Shown: positions 1-11,701, numbered from the stretch's first letter. The stretch: 64,000 nucleotides of DNA from Halichoerus grypus (GCF_964656455.1 NC_135714.1:62025850-62089849), one strand, 5' to 3'. Numbers and translations: made by a program. The notes: a model not told the origin generated them from the letters alone.

Positions 1-354
1 TTCATCTCCTTCTTCCCCAGTAGTAAACACTTTCCCTGAATTTCTATTTTATCCCTCCCTTGTTTTTATGTATAGTTTTAATGCACACACATACATACAA
101 ATAATATATATATCCATACAGTATTGATTAGTTATGCATGTTTTTGAACTTAAAATAATACCAAATAAATTCTTCTACTTACTTTTTTTGCTCAAAATTA
201 TGTTTGTGAAATTCATCCATATAACATATAGTTTAGTCATTTTTACACTTCTCTAGCTTTCCATTATAGGAATATACCACAATTTACCCATTCTACTATA
301 GATGAATGTTTGGGTTCTTTTCTGCAGTTTTGCCATTACAAAGATGTTATGATG
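1..354 (-). mobile_element. Old antisense L1 fragment, left part of host element
   Basis: Reads like an L1 3' region on the minus strand (CATCCATATAACATATAG, then TTCCATTATAGGAATATACC). The same old element continues after the younger L1 at 6623. The junction carries the 12-bp TSD GATGTTATGATG at 343-354. Confidence 0.7.
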
Positions 355-1584
355 ATGATGATGATTTATTTTAATTCCAGTATAGTTGACATACAGTGTT
401 ATATTAATGTTTCAGGTGTACAATATAGTGATCTAGCAATTCTAAATATTGCTCAATGCTCGTCATGATAAGTGTACTCTTAATCCCCATCACCTATTTC
501 ATCCATCCCCCCACCTACCTCCCCTCTGGTAACCATCTGTTTGTTCTCTATAGTTAAGAGTCTGTTTTGTTGTTTTCTCTTTTTTTGGTTTGTCTCTTTT
601 TTTCTTTGTTCATTTGTTTTGTTTCTTAAGTTCCACATATGGGTGAAATCATATGGTATTTGTCTTTATCTGGCTGACTTGTTTCACTTGCTGTTATAAT
701 TTTTAGATCAATCCATGTTGTTGCAAATGTCAAGATTTCATTCTCTTTTTATGGCTGAGTAATATTTCATTGCATGTATATATATATACACACACACACA
801 CAGACCCCACATCTTTTTTATCCATTGATTGATCGATGGATACTTGGGCTATTTCCAAAATTTGGCTCTTGTAAATAATGCAGCAGTAAACATAGGGGTG
901 CATATATCTTTCCGAATTAGTGTTTTCATATTCTTTGGGTAAATACCCAGTAGTGGAATTAGTGGATCATATGGTAATTCATATGGTAAAAAATTTTAAA
1001 TTTTTTTTCTATTTTTTATTTTTTGAGGAACCTCTGCACGGTCTTCAGAGTGGCTACACCAGTTTACATTCACCAGTAGTGCTCGAGGTTTCCTTTGTCT
1101 TTGTATTGTTGCCAACACTTCTTTCTTGTGTTGTTGATTTTAGCTATTCTGATAGGTGTGAGGTGCTATCTCATTATAGTTTTGATTTGCATTTCCCTGA
1201 TGATGAGTGATGTTGAGCATCTTTTCATATGTCTTGTTTTATGTCTTTTTTGGAAAATGTCTGTTCATGTCTTCTACCCATTTTTAATTGAATTATTATT
1301 GTTGTAGAGTTGTTTAAGTTCTTTATATATTTTGGATACTAACCCTTTATTGGATATGTCATTTGAAAATATCTTCTCCCATTCAGTAGGTCATCTTTTA
1401 GTTTTGTTGTTTCTTTTGCTGTGCAGAAGCTTTTTATTTTGATGTAGTCTCAATAGTTTGTTTTTGCTTTTGTTTCTCTTGCCTCAGGAGACATATCTAG
1501 AAAAATGTTGCTACAGCTGATGTCAGAGAATCTACTGCCTGTTCTATCTGCTAAGATTTTTATGGTTTCGAGTCTCACATTTAG

Positions 1585-1801
1585 TGTTTTTTTTGTTTTG
1601 TTTTGTTTTAAGATTTATTTATTTTAGATAGTGTGAACAGGGGAAGAGGCAGTGGGAGAGGGAAAGGAGAGAAAGAAACTCAAGCTGACTCCCCTCTGAG
1701 CATGGAGCCTGATGCAGGGCTCAATCCCACGACCATGAGATCATGATCCGAGCTGAAACCAACAGTTGAACGTTAAACCAACTGAGCCACCCAGACACCC
1801 C
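1585..1801 (-). mobile_element. SINEC copy, antisense, inside L1
   Basis: T-rich start followed by AAGATTTATTTATTTT, ending in GAGCCACCCAGACACCCC. The short repeat CATTTAG flanks it. Many differences from the younger copies suggest it is older. Confidence 0.85.
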
Positions 1802-1946
1802 TTGCATTTAGGTTTTTAATCCATTTTGGATTTATTTTTGTGTATGGTATAAGATAGTGGTCCAGTTTCATTCTTTTGCATGTGGCTGTCCAGTTTTCCC
1901 AGCACCATTTGTTGAAGAGATTGTCTTTTTTCCATTGCATATTCTT

Positions 1947-2155
1947 TTTTTTTTAAGGTTTTATTTGAGAGAGAGTGCAGAGCGAGAGAGAGAGCGAGAG
2001 AGAAAGAGCACAAGCAGGAGGGAGGGGCAGAGAGAGAGGGAGAAGCAGGTTCCCCACCAAGCTGGGAGCCCCATATGGGGCTCGATCCCAGGGCCCTGGG
2101 ATCATGACCTGAGCCGAAGGCAGACGCTTAACTGACTGAGCCACCCAGGTGCCCC
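1947..2155 (-). mobile_element. SINEC copy, antisense, inside L1
   Basis: Flanked by the 15-bp TSD CCATTGCATATTCTT (1932-1946, 2156-2170). It contains a (GA)n tract and ends GAGCCACCCAGGTGCCCC. Confidence 0.93.
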
Positions 2156-2474
2156 CCATTGCATATTCTTACCTCCTTTGTCAAAGACTAATTGACCATG
2201 TAATTATGGGTTTATTTCTGGGCTTTCTATTCTGTTCCATTGATCTATGTGTCAGTTTTTTGTGCCAGGACCATACTGTTTTGATTACTGCGGATTTGTA
2301 GTATATCTTGAAATGTGGGATTGTGATACCTCCAGTTTTGTTTTTCTTTTTCAAGATTGCTTTGGCTATTCAGGGTCTTTTGTGGTTCCATACAAATTTT
2401 AGGCTTATTTGTTCTAGTTATGTGAAAAATGCTGTTGATATTTCGATAGGGATTTCATTAAATCTGTAGATTGC

Positions 2475-2655
2475 GGGCGCCTGGGTGGGTCAGATGGTTA
2501 AGTGTCTGCCTTCGGCTCAGGTCATGATCCCAGGGCCCTGGGATCGAGTCCCGCATCGGGCTCCCTGCTCCGTGGGAAGCCTGCTTCTCTCTCTGCCTCT
2601 GCCTCTCTGTCTCTCTGACTCTCATGAATAAATAAATAAAACATTAAAAAAAAAA
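2475..2655 (+). mobile_element. SINEC copy, sense, inside L1
   Basis: Begins GGGCGCCTGGGTGGGTCAG and ends in AATAAATAAATAAAAC plus an A tail. TSD AAATCTGTAGATTGC at 2460-2474 and 2656-2670. The intact TSD and A tail suggest a young insertion. Confidence 0.94.
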
Positions 2656-2692
2656 AAATCTGTAGATTGCTTTGGGTAGTATGGACATTTTA

Positions 2693-2897
2693 TTTTATTT
2701 TATTTTTAAAGATTTTATTTATTTATTTGAGAGAGAGAGAGAGAATGAGAGAGAGAGCGCATGAGGAGGGGAGGGTCAGAGGGAGAAGCAGACTCCCCGC
2801 CGAGCAGGGAGCCTGATGTGGGACTCGATCCCGGGACTCCAGGATCATGACCTGAGCCGAAGGCAGTCGCTTAACCAACTGAGCCACCCAGGCGCCC
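2693..2897 (-). mobile_element. SINEC copy, antisense, inside L1
   Basis: Flanked by a 16-bp TSD with one mismatch (TAGTATGGACATTTTA at 2677, TAGTATGCACATTTTA at 2898). Ends GAGCCACCCAGGCGCCC. Confidence 0.93.
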
Positions 2898-5159
2898 TAG
2901 TATGCACATTTTAACAATATTTGTTCTCCCAACCCATAAGCATGGAATATCTTTCCTTTGTTTGTCTCATCTTCAATTTCTTTCTTCAGTGTTTTATTGT
3001 TTTCAGAGTACATGTCTTTCACCTCCTAGGTTAAGTTTATTCCTTTGTATTTTATTATTTTTGGTCAAGTTGTAAATGGGATTGCTTTCTTAATTTCTTT
3101 TTCTGCTATGTCCTTATTAATGTAAAGAAATGCAGTGGATTTCTGTATATTGATTTTGTGTCCTGCAACCTTACTGAATTCATTTATCAGTTATAGTAGG
3201 TTTTTAGTGGAGCCTTTCCTCTTTTCTTTATATAGTATCATTTTATCTGCAAATAATGAAAGTATGACTTCTTCCTTACTGATTTGGATCCTTTTATTTC
3301 TTATTGTTGTCTGATTTCTGTGGCCACGACTTCTAGTACTATGTTGAATAAAGGTCATGAGAGTGAACATCCTTGTCTTGTTCCTGATCTTAGGGGAAAA
3401 GCTCTGTTTTTCCTCATTGAGGATCATGTTAGCTTTGGGTTTTTCATATATGGCATTTATTATGTTGAGGTATGTTCCTTCTAAACCTACTTTGTTGAGG
3501 GTTTTTATCTTGAAGGGATGTCGTACTTTGTCAAATCCTTTTTCTGCATTTATTGAAATGATACTGTGTTTTTTATTCTTTCTTATTTATGTGATGTATC
3601 ACATTGATTAATTTGAGAATATTGAACCACCCTTGCATCACAGGAATAAACCCCACTTGATTGTGGTAAATGAGTTTTTTAATGTATTATTGGATTCAGT
3701 TTACTGATATTTTGTTGAGGATTTTTGAGTCTATGTTTAGAGATACTGACCTTTAGTTCTCTTTCTTTGTAGTGTCTTTTTCTTGTTTCAGCATCAGGGT
3801 AATGCTGGCCTCATATATTCCTTTTATATTTTTTGGAATAGCTTGAGAAGAATAGGTAACTCTTCTTTAAATGTTTGGTAGAATTTATCTGTGAAGCCAT
3901 CTGGTCCTGGAGTTTTGCTTGTTGTTTGGACTTTTGATTACTGATTCACTTTCATTGCTGGTAATCGATCTGTTCATTTTCTGTTTCTTTCTGCAGTCTT
4001 GGTAGATTATATGTTTCTAGGAATTTACCCATTTCTTCCAGGCTGTCCAATTCGTTGGCATATAATTTTTCATAATATTCTCTTATAATGTTTTCTATTT
4101 CTGTGGTGTCAGTTGTTATTTCTCCTCATTTCTGATTTTGTTTGAGTCTCTCTCTCGCTGTCTCTCTCTCTTTTGATGAGACTGGCTTAAGGTTTATCAA
4201 TTTCATTGGTCTTTTCAAAGAACCAGTTCTTGGTTTCATTGATCTGTTCTATTGTTTGTTTGTTTGTTTTTAGTTTCATTTATTTCTGCTCTAGTTTTTA
4301 TTATTTCCTTCCTTCTACTGGTTTGGGGTTTTGTTTGTCCTTTTTCTAGCTCCTTTAGGTGTGTGGTTAGGTTGTTTATTTGAGATTTTTCTTGCTTCTT
4401 GGGATAAACCTGCTATGAACTTTCCTCTTAGAACAGCTTTTGCTGCCTCCCAAAGATTTTGACCACTGTGTTGTCATTTTCATTTGCATGTATTCTTTGA
4501 TTTCCTGTTTGATTTCTTGGCAACCCATTCATTGTTTAGTAGCATGTTATTTAACCTTCACGTATTTTTGTTTTTTCCAGATTATTTTGTGGTTGATTTC
4601 TAGTTTCATAGTGTTGTGGTCAGAAAAGATGCATGGAATGACTTCGATGTTCTTGAATTTGTTGAGATTTGTTTTGTGACTTAATATATGATCTATTCTG
4701 TAGAATGTTCCATGTGCGCTTGGGAGGAAGGTATATTATTCTGTTCTATTCTGAATATATCTGTTAGATACATCTCGTCCAGTGTGTCATTCAAAGCTAC
4801 GGTTTCTTTGTTGATTTTCTGTTTGGATGATCTATCCATTGATATAAGTGGGGTGTTAAAGTATCCTACTATTATTGTGTTACTATTGATTATTCCCTTT
4901 ATGTTTGTTATTAGCTGCTTTATATATTGGGTGCTCCCATGTTGGGTGCATAAATATTTACAATTGTTATATCTTCTTGTTTTGTTTTTCCCTTTATGAT
5001 TATATGGTGTCCTTCTTTTTCTCTTGTTACAGTCTTTATTTTAAAGTCAATTTTGTCCATTATAAGTATTGCTACCATGGCTTTCCTTTCACTTTCATTT
5101 GCATGATAAATGCTTTTCCATCCCTTCACTTTCAACCTGCATGTGTCTTTCTTTTTAAT

Positions 5160-5354
5160 TAATTAATTATTTTTAAAGATTTTATTTATTTATTTGTCAG
5201 AGAGAGAGAGAGAGAAACAGAGAGCGAGCACAAACAGGGTGAGGGGCAGTGGGAGAAGCAGACTCCCCGCTGAGCAGGGAGCCCAAAGCGGGACTCGATC
5301 CCAGGACCCCAGGATCATGACCTGAGCTGAAGGCAACCGCTTAACCAACTGAGC
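5160..5354 (-). mobile_element. SINEC copy, antisense, head truncated at an L1 deletion junction
   Basis: A normal antisense SINE tail and body, but the sequence stops at AACCAACTGAGC and changes to L1 5'UTR (ATTGTCCCCTGTTCATCGG). The usual GAGCCACCCAGGCGCCCC end is missing and no TSD flanks it. The SINE therefore forms one border of the deletion that removed ORF1 of the L1. Confidence 0.85.
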
Positions 5355-6610
5355 ATTGTCCCCTGTTCATCGGAATCTGGCACTTCAGGCATGTCTCCTG
5401 TGAGTGTTGCATGTGCCTGGCTGTTGTGGCTGAGCCATGTTTGCCTTCAGTCCAGTCATCTGCAGTGGCTCTCTTTGCCTATTGTGGGCAGGGTTTGGTC
5501 CCTGTGTTGTTAGTGGACTGGTCTGGGGACACCTTGGGCTTAAGTTGAGTCAGACCAGGCATTTGCCAGAGATGCAGTAGCACCTAACTGCAGGTGAATG
5601 TGGGGGCAGGGTGCTTGGTGCCAGCAAGGTCCAAGCTGACAGGACTGGACCTCCAGCCCAGGAGACTGAGGCAGGTTGTATTGGAGGGGGCAGATCTACA
5701 GAAGTGCTCTGGGTTGGGATGCATGGTGTTAGCAAGGTTTACGTGGGTCTGTTGTGAGAGGAGACCTGGATCAGAGGCCTGGCTGGAGGGGGCATGTCAG
5801 CTGGAAAATGGGGGTGAGGGGGTGGGGGTGGGGATGGCGGCAGGGTCAGGGAGAGTGCACTGTTAGCAAGTTAGGTAGCAGGTGTTGGTGCTGCACTGGT
5901 TGCCAAAGGTATTAGTGTGTTTATGCTGGGGGTGAGTCATGAGAATGGTACCTGCTAGTAATTTTGTTCCTGGAGAGGTCTCCCAAAGATCCCTGCCTCT
6001 CCAGCACATGCTCTGAGATTTGTATAAACAAATCTCCCTCTTGTACACCCCAGGCATTTTTCAAACTGCTGCTTTTGTGCTGTATCTGCATGGGGGCTGT
6101 TTGTTTTGCTGTCTCTTTAAGGGCGGGGACTCAGTTTCTCTTGCCCTCCTGGCTCCCTCCTGTTTCTCACTCCTGGCTCCCTCCTGTCTCTCACTCCCGT
6201 CTCTCCCATAAGCCTGTTGATATTTAAACTTCCAGATGTTAAGCCTTGCTGATTGTTAAGAACTCCTGAAATTCAGCTCCCCTGGTTTTCAAAGCCAGAT
6301 GTTATGGGGATTGGTCTTCCCTGTGTGGGCTCCCTGGTGTGAGGGTCTGTTTCTCTCTCCTCTCTGTGCCCATGGTGTTCCTCCCTCCTGTGGACAGTCC
6401 TGCAGGTCCATTTAGTTCCCAGCCACATCTCTGTCCTTCCTACCTTCTTCAAAGTGGCCTCTTCTCTACATTTAGTTGTGGAGTCTGTTCTGCCAGCCTT
6501 TGGGTCATTTTCTGGGTTATTTATACTGAATTGGCTGTTACCTAGTTGTGTCCCCAGGATGAGGTGAGCTTATGGTCCTCTTACTTTGCCATTTTCCCCA
6601 GAAGTCTCCT
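5355..6610 (-). mobile_element. L1 5'UTR remnant
   Basis: GC-richer than its surroundings and ending with a CCATTTTCCCC motif next to the TSD, which on the minus strand is the usual start of an L1 5'UTR. It may hold the internal L1 promoter, but no intact ORF follows. A small internal duplication (GGCTCCCTCCTGT-TCTCACTCC, twice) lies at about 6150-6200. Confidence 0.65.
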
Positions 6611-7194
6611 GATGTTATGATGTTGTTATTTTTGTGCATGTCTCTTAGTACACATGTGCAGGAGTTCCTCTAGGGCATATTCCCAGAAGTGGAATAACTG
6701 CATCATTGATATGTGTATGCCCACCTCATTGAATTATGCCATATTGTTTTCCAAAGTGGTATTCCAATTCATACTCTTATCTACTATGTGTAAAATTTAC
6801 CCTTACTTAACATTTTCAGCAATCCCAGACTTTTTTAAAAAAGTTGCCAATCTGATGTATGTAAAACATTGCTACTTAAATGATCACATCTAGAAACTGT
6901 TACCTGTCCACAATTTAATCAAAGCGCTGCTTGCTTTACTGAAGTCTTGTGAAAAAAAATATTGTCAGCTGCAGTAAATAATATACTTAGTAATGTGGTT
7001 GATTTACATGCTGATGTAATTTTAATTTACAGGCCAACTGACCACTCTTTAAAAAGCAAGGTGGAATGATATTTTATTGTGGTTTAAATTAATATTTACG
7101 TGATTACTAATGAGATTGTGCATTTTCCCCTACATTCATGTATCATTTATGTTTCCTCTTAAATTAGAAACTTGTTTATCTCTTTAGTTTATTT

Positions 7195-7386
7195 TTTATT
7201 TTTATTTTTTATTTTTTTTAAAGATTTTATTTATTTATTTGACAGAGACACATCAAGAGAGGGAACACAAGCAGGGGGGAGTGGGAGAGGGAGAAGCAGG
7301 CTGATGCAGGGCTTGATCCCAGGACCCTGGGGTCATGACATGAGCCAAAGGCAGACGCTTAACGACTGAGCCACCCAGGTGCCCCT
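7195..7386 (-). mobile_element. SINEC copy, antisense
   Basis: AAAGATTTTATTTATTTATTTGACAG start, GAGCCACCCAGGTGCCCC end. Weak flanking repeat around CTCTTT-ATTTA. A part of the body (the CCCGCTGAGCAGGGAGC segment) is missing. Confidence 0.88.
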
Positions 7387-7476
7387 CTTTCATTTACTTT
7401 TTAATTGGGTTGATCTTACATATTCTGGATACTAATCCTTTGTTATATAGGTTGCTATTCTGTTCTTCCAGTTTTT

Positions 7477-7660
7477 TTTTTTTTTTTTTATTTGACAGAG
7501 AGAGAGACAGCCAGAGAGGGAACACAAGCAGGGGGAGCAGGAGAGGGAGAAGCAGGCTTCCCGCAGAGCGGGGAGCCTGATACGGGCCTTGATCCCAGGA
7601 CCCTGGGATCCTGACCTGAGCTGAAGGCAGATGCTTAACACCTGAGCCACCCAGGCGCCC
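7477..7660 (-). mobile_element. SINEC copy, antisense
   Basis: TSD CTGTTCTTCCAGTTTTT, 17 bp, at 7460-7476 and 7661-7677, with no mismatch. Ends GAGCCACCCAGGCGCCC. Confidence 0.94.
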
Positions 7661-8220
7661 CTGTTCTTCCAGTTTTTGGCTTGTCTTTCACTTTCTTTAA
7701 TAAACAGATGTTCTTAACACTAATAAGTCACTTTTTGGCTAGTGCTTTTGGGTTTTGTTTGTGAAATTATTCCCTCCCAAACAGTCAAAAAGATATTTTC
7801 CTGCATTCTAAAAGTCTTTAGTTTTGCTATTCAAATGTAAATCCTTAGTCCACCTAGATTTGATGTTTGAGTGTGTGTGTGGTGTGACATAGGGATCTAA
7901 ATATACTCTTTTCCGTATGGATAATCCCTTTCCTTAACACCACTTAATTGAATTATTCGCATAGTGATTTGTAATAGCATTTGTCATATTTCCGATATCC
8001 ACATGTGTATGGGTTTGTTGCTGGGCTCTCTTTACTTTGTTTGTCTTTCTATACTTGTGCCAATAGCCAAGTGTCTTAATTACCATAGCTTCATAACAAG
8101 TTGATACCTGGTAAGGCAATTCCCTCCACTTTGCTGTTATTCTTCAGAAGTACTGTAGGCAACTCTATGAATGTATAGCATATATGTTTATTATGTAAAT
8201 AAAGAAAATTTAAATTATTA

Positions 8221-8424
8221 TTATTATTGTTATTAGATTATTTATTTATTTATTTGACAGAGAGAGACACAGTGAGAGAGGGAACACAAGCAGGGGGAGT
8301 GGGAGAGGGAGAAGCAGGCCTCCTGCTGAGCGGGGAGCCTGATGTGGGGCTCGATCCCAGGACCCTGGGATCATGACCTGAGCTGAAGGCAGACGTTTAA
8401 CGACTGAGCCACCCAGGCGCCCCT
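8221..8424 (-). mobile_element. SINEC copy, antisense
   Basis: TSD AAAATTTAAATTATTA at 8205-8220 and 8425-8440. A (TTA)n tract sits where the A tail should be. Confidence 0.94.
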
Positions 8425-8537
8425 AAAATTTAAATTATTAAAAAGAAATTCAGGATACATATACATATTACATAATAGTAGAGCTAACATACTCTGTTGA
8501 GCCTGAACTGGATTAAGTTAAAAATAAGTGAAGACAG

Positions 8538-8650
8538 GGGTGCCTGACATGCTCAGTTGGTAGAGCATGTGACTTTCGATCTCGGGGTTGTAAGTTCAAG
8601 CCCCACGTTGGGTGTAGAGATTACTTAAAAATAAAATCTAAAACAAAAAA
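8538..8650 (+). mobile_element. Short tRNA-like SINE, sense
   Basis: A roughly 110-bp SINE close to its tRNA ancestor: CTCAGTTGGTAGAGCATG resembles an A box and GGTTGTAAGTTCAAGCC a B box, followed by a short A-rich tail. Flanked by AAGTGAAGACAG and AAATGAAGACAG. It lacks the (GA)/(TC)-rich body of the other SINEs. Not a working tRNA gene. Confidence 0.85.
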
Positions 8651-8723
8651 GTAAATGAAGACAGAATTGTTCAGTTAGATGTTTGATTGGCTTTAGTTTC
8701 AAGAATTGCAGTTTCTACTCTTA

Positions 8724-8928
8724 GTTTTTTGTTTTTAAGATTTATTTATTTATTTGAGAGAGAAAGAGCACAAGCAGGAGGGGCAGAGGGAGGCAGGGAG
8801 AGAATCCGAAGCAGACTCCACACTGAGCACGGAGCCCAACACTGGACTTGATACCGTGATCCTGAGATCACGACCTGAGCTGAAACCAAGAGTTGGACAC
8901 TTAACTGACTGGGCCACCCAGGCACCCC
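8724..8928 (-). mobile_element. SINEC copy, antisense, 138 bp before MRPL1 exon 2
   Basis: Older-type body (GAAACCAAGAGTTGGACAC), ending GGGCCACCCAGGCACCCC. Flanked by CTACTCTTA and CTACTATTA. Confidence 0.88.
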
Positions 8929-9066
8929 TACTATTACACTTTTTAAAGAATGGTTGAGACTCCGAAAATACTGACTATTTTTGTTTTGAAAAACATTGAT
9001 TAAGAATGTAAAAATTATGGATGTAATGGTTAATATTAATATTTTACATGTTTTTTTCCTTTCAAG

Positions 9067-9178
9067 TCTTGATACATCATCAAAAGCATAGTCTTTCCAA
9101 GATGGCTTATCAGACACCTCTTTATCCTTGTTCTGTATATGTTCAGGTGCCCAGCAGACATTTTGCTGCTGCTACAAA
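9067..9178 (+). CDS. MRPL1: MRPL1 coding exon 2 (N-terminal, mitochondrial targeting region)
   Basis: Second coding exon of the mitochondrial 39S ribosomal protein L1 (uL1), a protein of the L1 stalk next to the ribosomal E site in the mitochondrial matrix. The frame reads [15 protein letters not shown] and later RHFAAATK, which matches my memory of the N-terminus of human MRPL1. The region is basic, rich in Ser and His and without acidic residues, as expected for a cleaved mitochondrial presequence. The acceptor is a pyrimidine tract ending TTTCAAG at 9066 and the donor is GTAAGT at 9179. The exon begins with two bases that finish a codon from an upstream exon not in the window, and ends with two bases (AA) completed by G of exon 3. 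An in-frame ATG at 9102 lies inside the exon, but in human the start is in the previous exon. Exon numbers assume one upstream coding exon, as in human. Confidence 0.93.
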
Positions 9179-9340
9179 GTAAGTATTTTTTTTATTAATT
9201 TTGTTTGCTTTCATTTAAAATTTTGATTAAAAAACATTATGCTTTTGTTCCATAAAGATGTATAGGGACATACAGTTGTGAAAGTTAAACATCTCTGCTT
9301 TTTTTGACCCTTTGTAGTTGTAAAGGAAAATATGACTTAT

Positions 9341-9515
9341 AGTAATACTTAACATTTATTGAACACTGACATTCAATGGCTGATTTAGGTTCCGCAGCTA
9401 CTTTATGTGGAAGCTGTTGTTAGCATGTTCTTTTTTGAGTTGAAGAGCATGGCGTTGAAAGATTATGTAACTTGCCTAGGTTCACAGAGGTAGTAATTGT
9501 TGGAGCTAGGACTTT
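9341..9515. repeat. MIR-like copy
   Basis: AACATTTATTGAACACTGAC at the left and GTAACTTGCCTAGGTTCACAG at the right match the general layout of a decayed MIR. Confidence 0.5.
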
Positions 9516-9519
9516 GTGA

Positions 9520-10347
9520 CATAATAAATATTTATATTGGTCTCTGCCTCCAGTTCCTGATACAGAGCTCCTAAAATTCCTGTAATCTTCTGAGTGATAG
9601 GGATGCTAGGAGCATCTATTATTCTAATATTTGGTCTTTGACCCAGTTTCTGATACAGAGCTCCTAAAACCCTTGTAATTTTCTGGGTGATAGGAGCATA
9701 TTTTGTTCTATTTTTTTTTTTTTTTTGCATCTTTTGTTCTAATAAGGAACTCTTGGGGCTCCTAGATGGAGGCTGGTCACCAGAAAGACCAAGCCATGAT
9801 TAGAAGCTTTCAGACCCACCTGTCATCCAGAGAAGCTAGAGATTGAATTCATAATCAATCATGCCTCCATAAAAATCCCTGTATTATGAGGTTCCAAAAG
9901 TTTCTGGATTGGTGAACATATACATTTGCCCAAAGGGTGGTGCACCTAGACCCAACGGGAACAGAAACTCTTGTACTCCAGACTCTTCTGGACCTTGCCC
10001 TGTCCACCTATTCATCTGTATCCTTTATCATATCTTCTATTATATAATAAACTGGTAAATGTTAAAAAAGTGTTTCTCTGAGTTCTGTGAGTTATTCTAG
10101 GAAATTATGAAGTCTGTGGAGGGGGTCACAGGATCCCTTGATTTATAGCCAGTTGGCGAGAAATACCAGAGGCCTTGAATTGTGATTGGCATCTGAGGTG
10201 GAGGCAGCCTCATGGAACTGAGTCCTTAACTTGTGGGATCTATTCAGGTAGATAGTATCAGAACTGTCTTCCATTGTTGGATACCTGGCTTATATCAGAT
10301 AATTGGTTGGTGTGGGAAAAAAAATCCACACATTTAGTGTCAGAATT
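9520..10347 (+). mobile_element. Solo LTR-like element, probably ERVL type
   Basis: Contains a polyadenylation-type AATAAA (10046, TATAATAAACTGG), followed by a segment ending in GAAAAAAAATCCACACATTTAGTGTCAGAA. This order resembles the 3' part of mammalian ERVL LTRs as I know them. No internal viral gene is next to it. About 60 bp are repeated inside (9541-9601 and 9632-9692). Family name not certain. Confidence 0.5.
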
Positions 10348-10349
10348 GT

Positions 10350-11690
10350 TGTTTCTTATTTAACTGTATATCCTGTTCTACATCTTGCTTGCTTGCTTTT
10401 AACTTAATATATCTTGGAGATTGTTTCAGATGGAGCTGTCTAGTTATTTTTTTTATTGAGATATAATTGAAATATAACATTAGTGTCAGTTGTACAACAT
10501 AATGATTCAGTATTTGTATGTTTTGGGAAATGCTCACCATGGTAAGTCTGGTTAATATCTATCACTATACAAAGCTACAATTTCTTTTCTTGTGATGAGA
10601 ATTTTTGAAGACTTACTTTCTTAGTAACTTTCAGATAGACAGTACAGTATTATTTATTTTTTATTTTTTTATTTTTTTAAAGATTTTATTTATTTGACTG
10701 AGAGATAGAGAGAGCACAAGTAGGCAGAGTGGCAGGCAGAGGGAGAGGGAGAAGCAGACTCCCCGCTGAGCAGGGAGCCCGATGTGGGACTCGATCCCAG
10801 GACCCTGGGATCATGACCTGAGCCGAAGGCAGACGCTTAACGACTGAGCCACCCAGGCGCCCCAACAGTACAGTATTATTAATAATAGTCACCATGCTAT
10901 ACATTATATCCCTGTGATTATTTATTTTATAACTGGAATTTTGTACTTTTGACCACTTACCTGCCTCTGGTAACCTGCCTCTGGTAACCACCAATCTGTT
11001 CCCTGCATCTGTGAGGTTTTTTTTTTTTTTTTTTAATATTTCATGTATAAGTGAGATCATATGGCATTTGTTATTCTCTGACTTATCTCACTTAGCATAA
11101 TGCCTTTAAGGTCCATCCATGTTGTCTCAGATGGCAAGATTTCATTCTTTTTTTATGGCTGAATACTATTTCATTGTGTATATGTACCATATTTTCTTTA
11201 TCCATTCATTTGTCAATGGACATTTAGGTTGTTTCCATGTTTTGGCTATTGTAAATAATGCCGTAATGAACACGCATATAATATTTCATTGTGTGAATAT
11301 ACAATAATTTATTTAACCACTTCCCTGTTTCCCCCTATGGCACACATTTATCTTCTCAATCTTTTGCTATTACAAGTGAATAATCATGTACATAGATCTT
11401 GTCAAAGATTATGAATGTATTTGTAGTATAAACTCTGAGAAATAGAATTTTTGAATCAAAAGATGTGTGCATTTATAATTTTGATAGATAATAGGTAATA
11501 CTAAATTGCCTTCATAGAGATATTGCTAATTTATGGCCTTACCAGTATATTGTATTAGAATGTCTACTTTTCCATATATAGTATAGTTAAAATTTTTGAA
11601 CTTTGCCAATTTGATAGGTAATAAATAGTATCATCAAGTTTTAATTTTTTTTCATGTCTGACAATGAGAGTTATTCAGTAGCTTGATGAG
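10350..11690 (-). mobile_element. Antisense L1 3' region, old
   Basis: TATTGAGATATAATTGAAATATAACATT, CACTTAGCATAATGCCTTTAAGG and GCTATTGTAAATAATGCCGTAATGAAC are decayed antisense L1 3'UTR and ORF2 end phrases. A SINE sits at 10655-10864. A 15-bp piece (ACCTGCCTCTGGTA) is tandemly doubled at 10960. Confidence 0.75.
10655..10864 (-). mobile_element. SINEC copy, antisense, inside old L1
   Basis: TSD ACAGTACAGTATTATT, 16 bp without mismatch, at 10639-10654 and 10865-10880. Confidence 0.95.
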
Positions 11691-11701
11691 AAGTTGTGGT
11701 T

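Larger units (their letters stand above)
355..6610 (-). mobile_element. Carnivore L1 insertion, antisense, ORF1 region deleted
   Basis: One L1 insertion flanked by the 12-bp TSD GATGTTATGATG (343-354 and 6611-6622). Read on the minus strand it has a GC-richer 5'UTR (6610 to about 5355, starting with GGGGAAAATGGCAAAG), the ORF2 endonuclease and reverse transcriptase (about 5150 to 800), and a 3'UTR ending near 360. ORF2 is broken by stops and frameshifts. Clear pieces are KVKGWKSIYHANESERKAMV (endonuclease, near 5130) and [10 protein letters not shown] (near 3240), where the second Asp of the catalytic FADD box is Lys. ORF1 and the first codons of ORF2 are missing; the 5'UTR is joined straight to a SINE and then ORF2. 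Four more SINEs are nested at 1585, 1947, 2475 and 2693. The copy cannot be active. Confidence 0.85.
6623..8204 (-). mobile_element. Old antisense L1 fragment, right part of host element
   Basis: Continues the element of 1-354: TTCTGGATACTAATCCTTTG (7421) and CTTGTGCCAATAGCCAAGTG (8054) are recognisable decayed antisense ORF2 phrases. Two SINEs interrupt it. The stretch 6880-7060 is too decayed to be sure. Confidence 0.65.
1..9066 (+). other. MRPL1: MRPL1 intron 1 (3' part)
   Basis: Intronic sequence before exon 2. It is almost wholly repeat: an old antisense L1 (1-354, 6611-8204), a younger antisense L1 (355-6610) and SINEs. Only 8441-8530 and 8929-9050 look unique. No promoter, CpG cluster or first exon is visible, so the transcription start is upstream of the window. 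Confidence 0.8.

Noticed and set aside
355..5150. Functional L1 reverse transcriptase gene
   Set aside because: Stops, frameshifts, nested SINEs and an altered catalytic box (FADK).
8538..8650. tRNA gene
   Set aside because: A- and B-box-like sequences exist, but TSDs and an A-rich tail show a SINE, and the cloverleaf is not intact.
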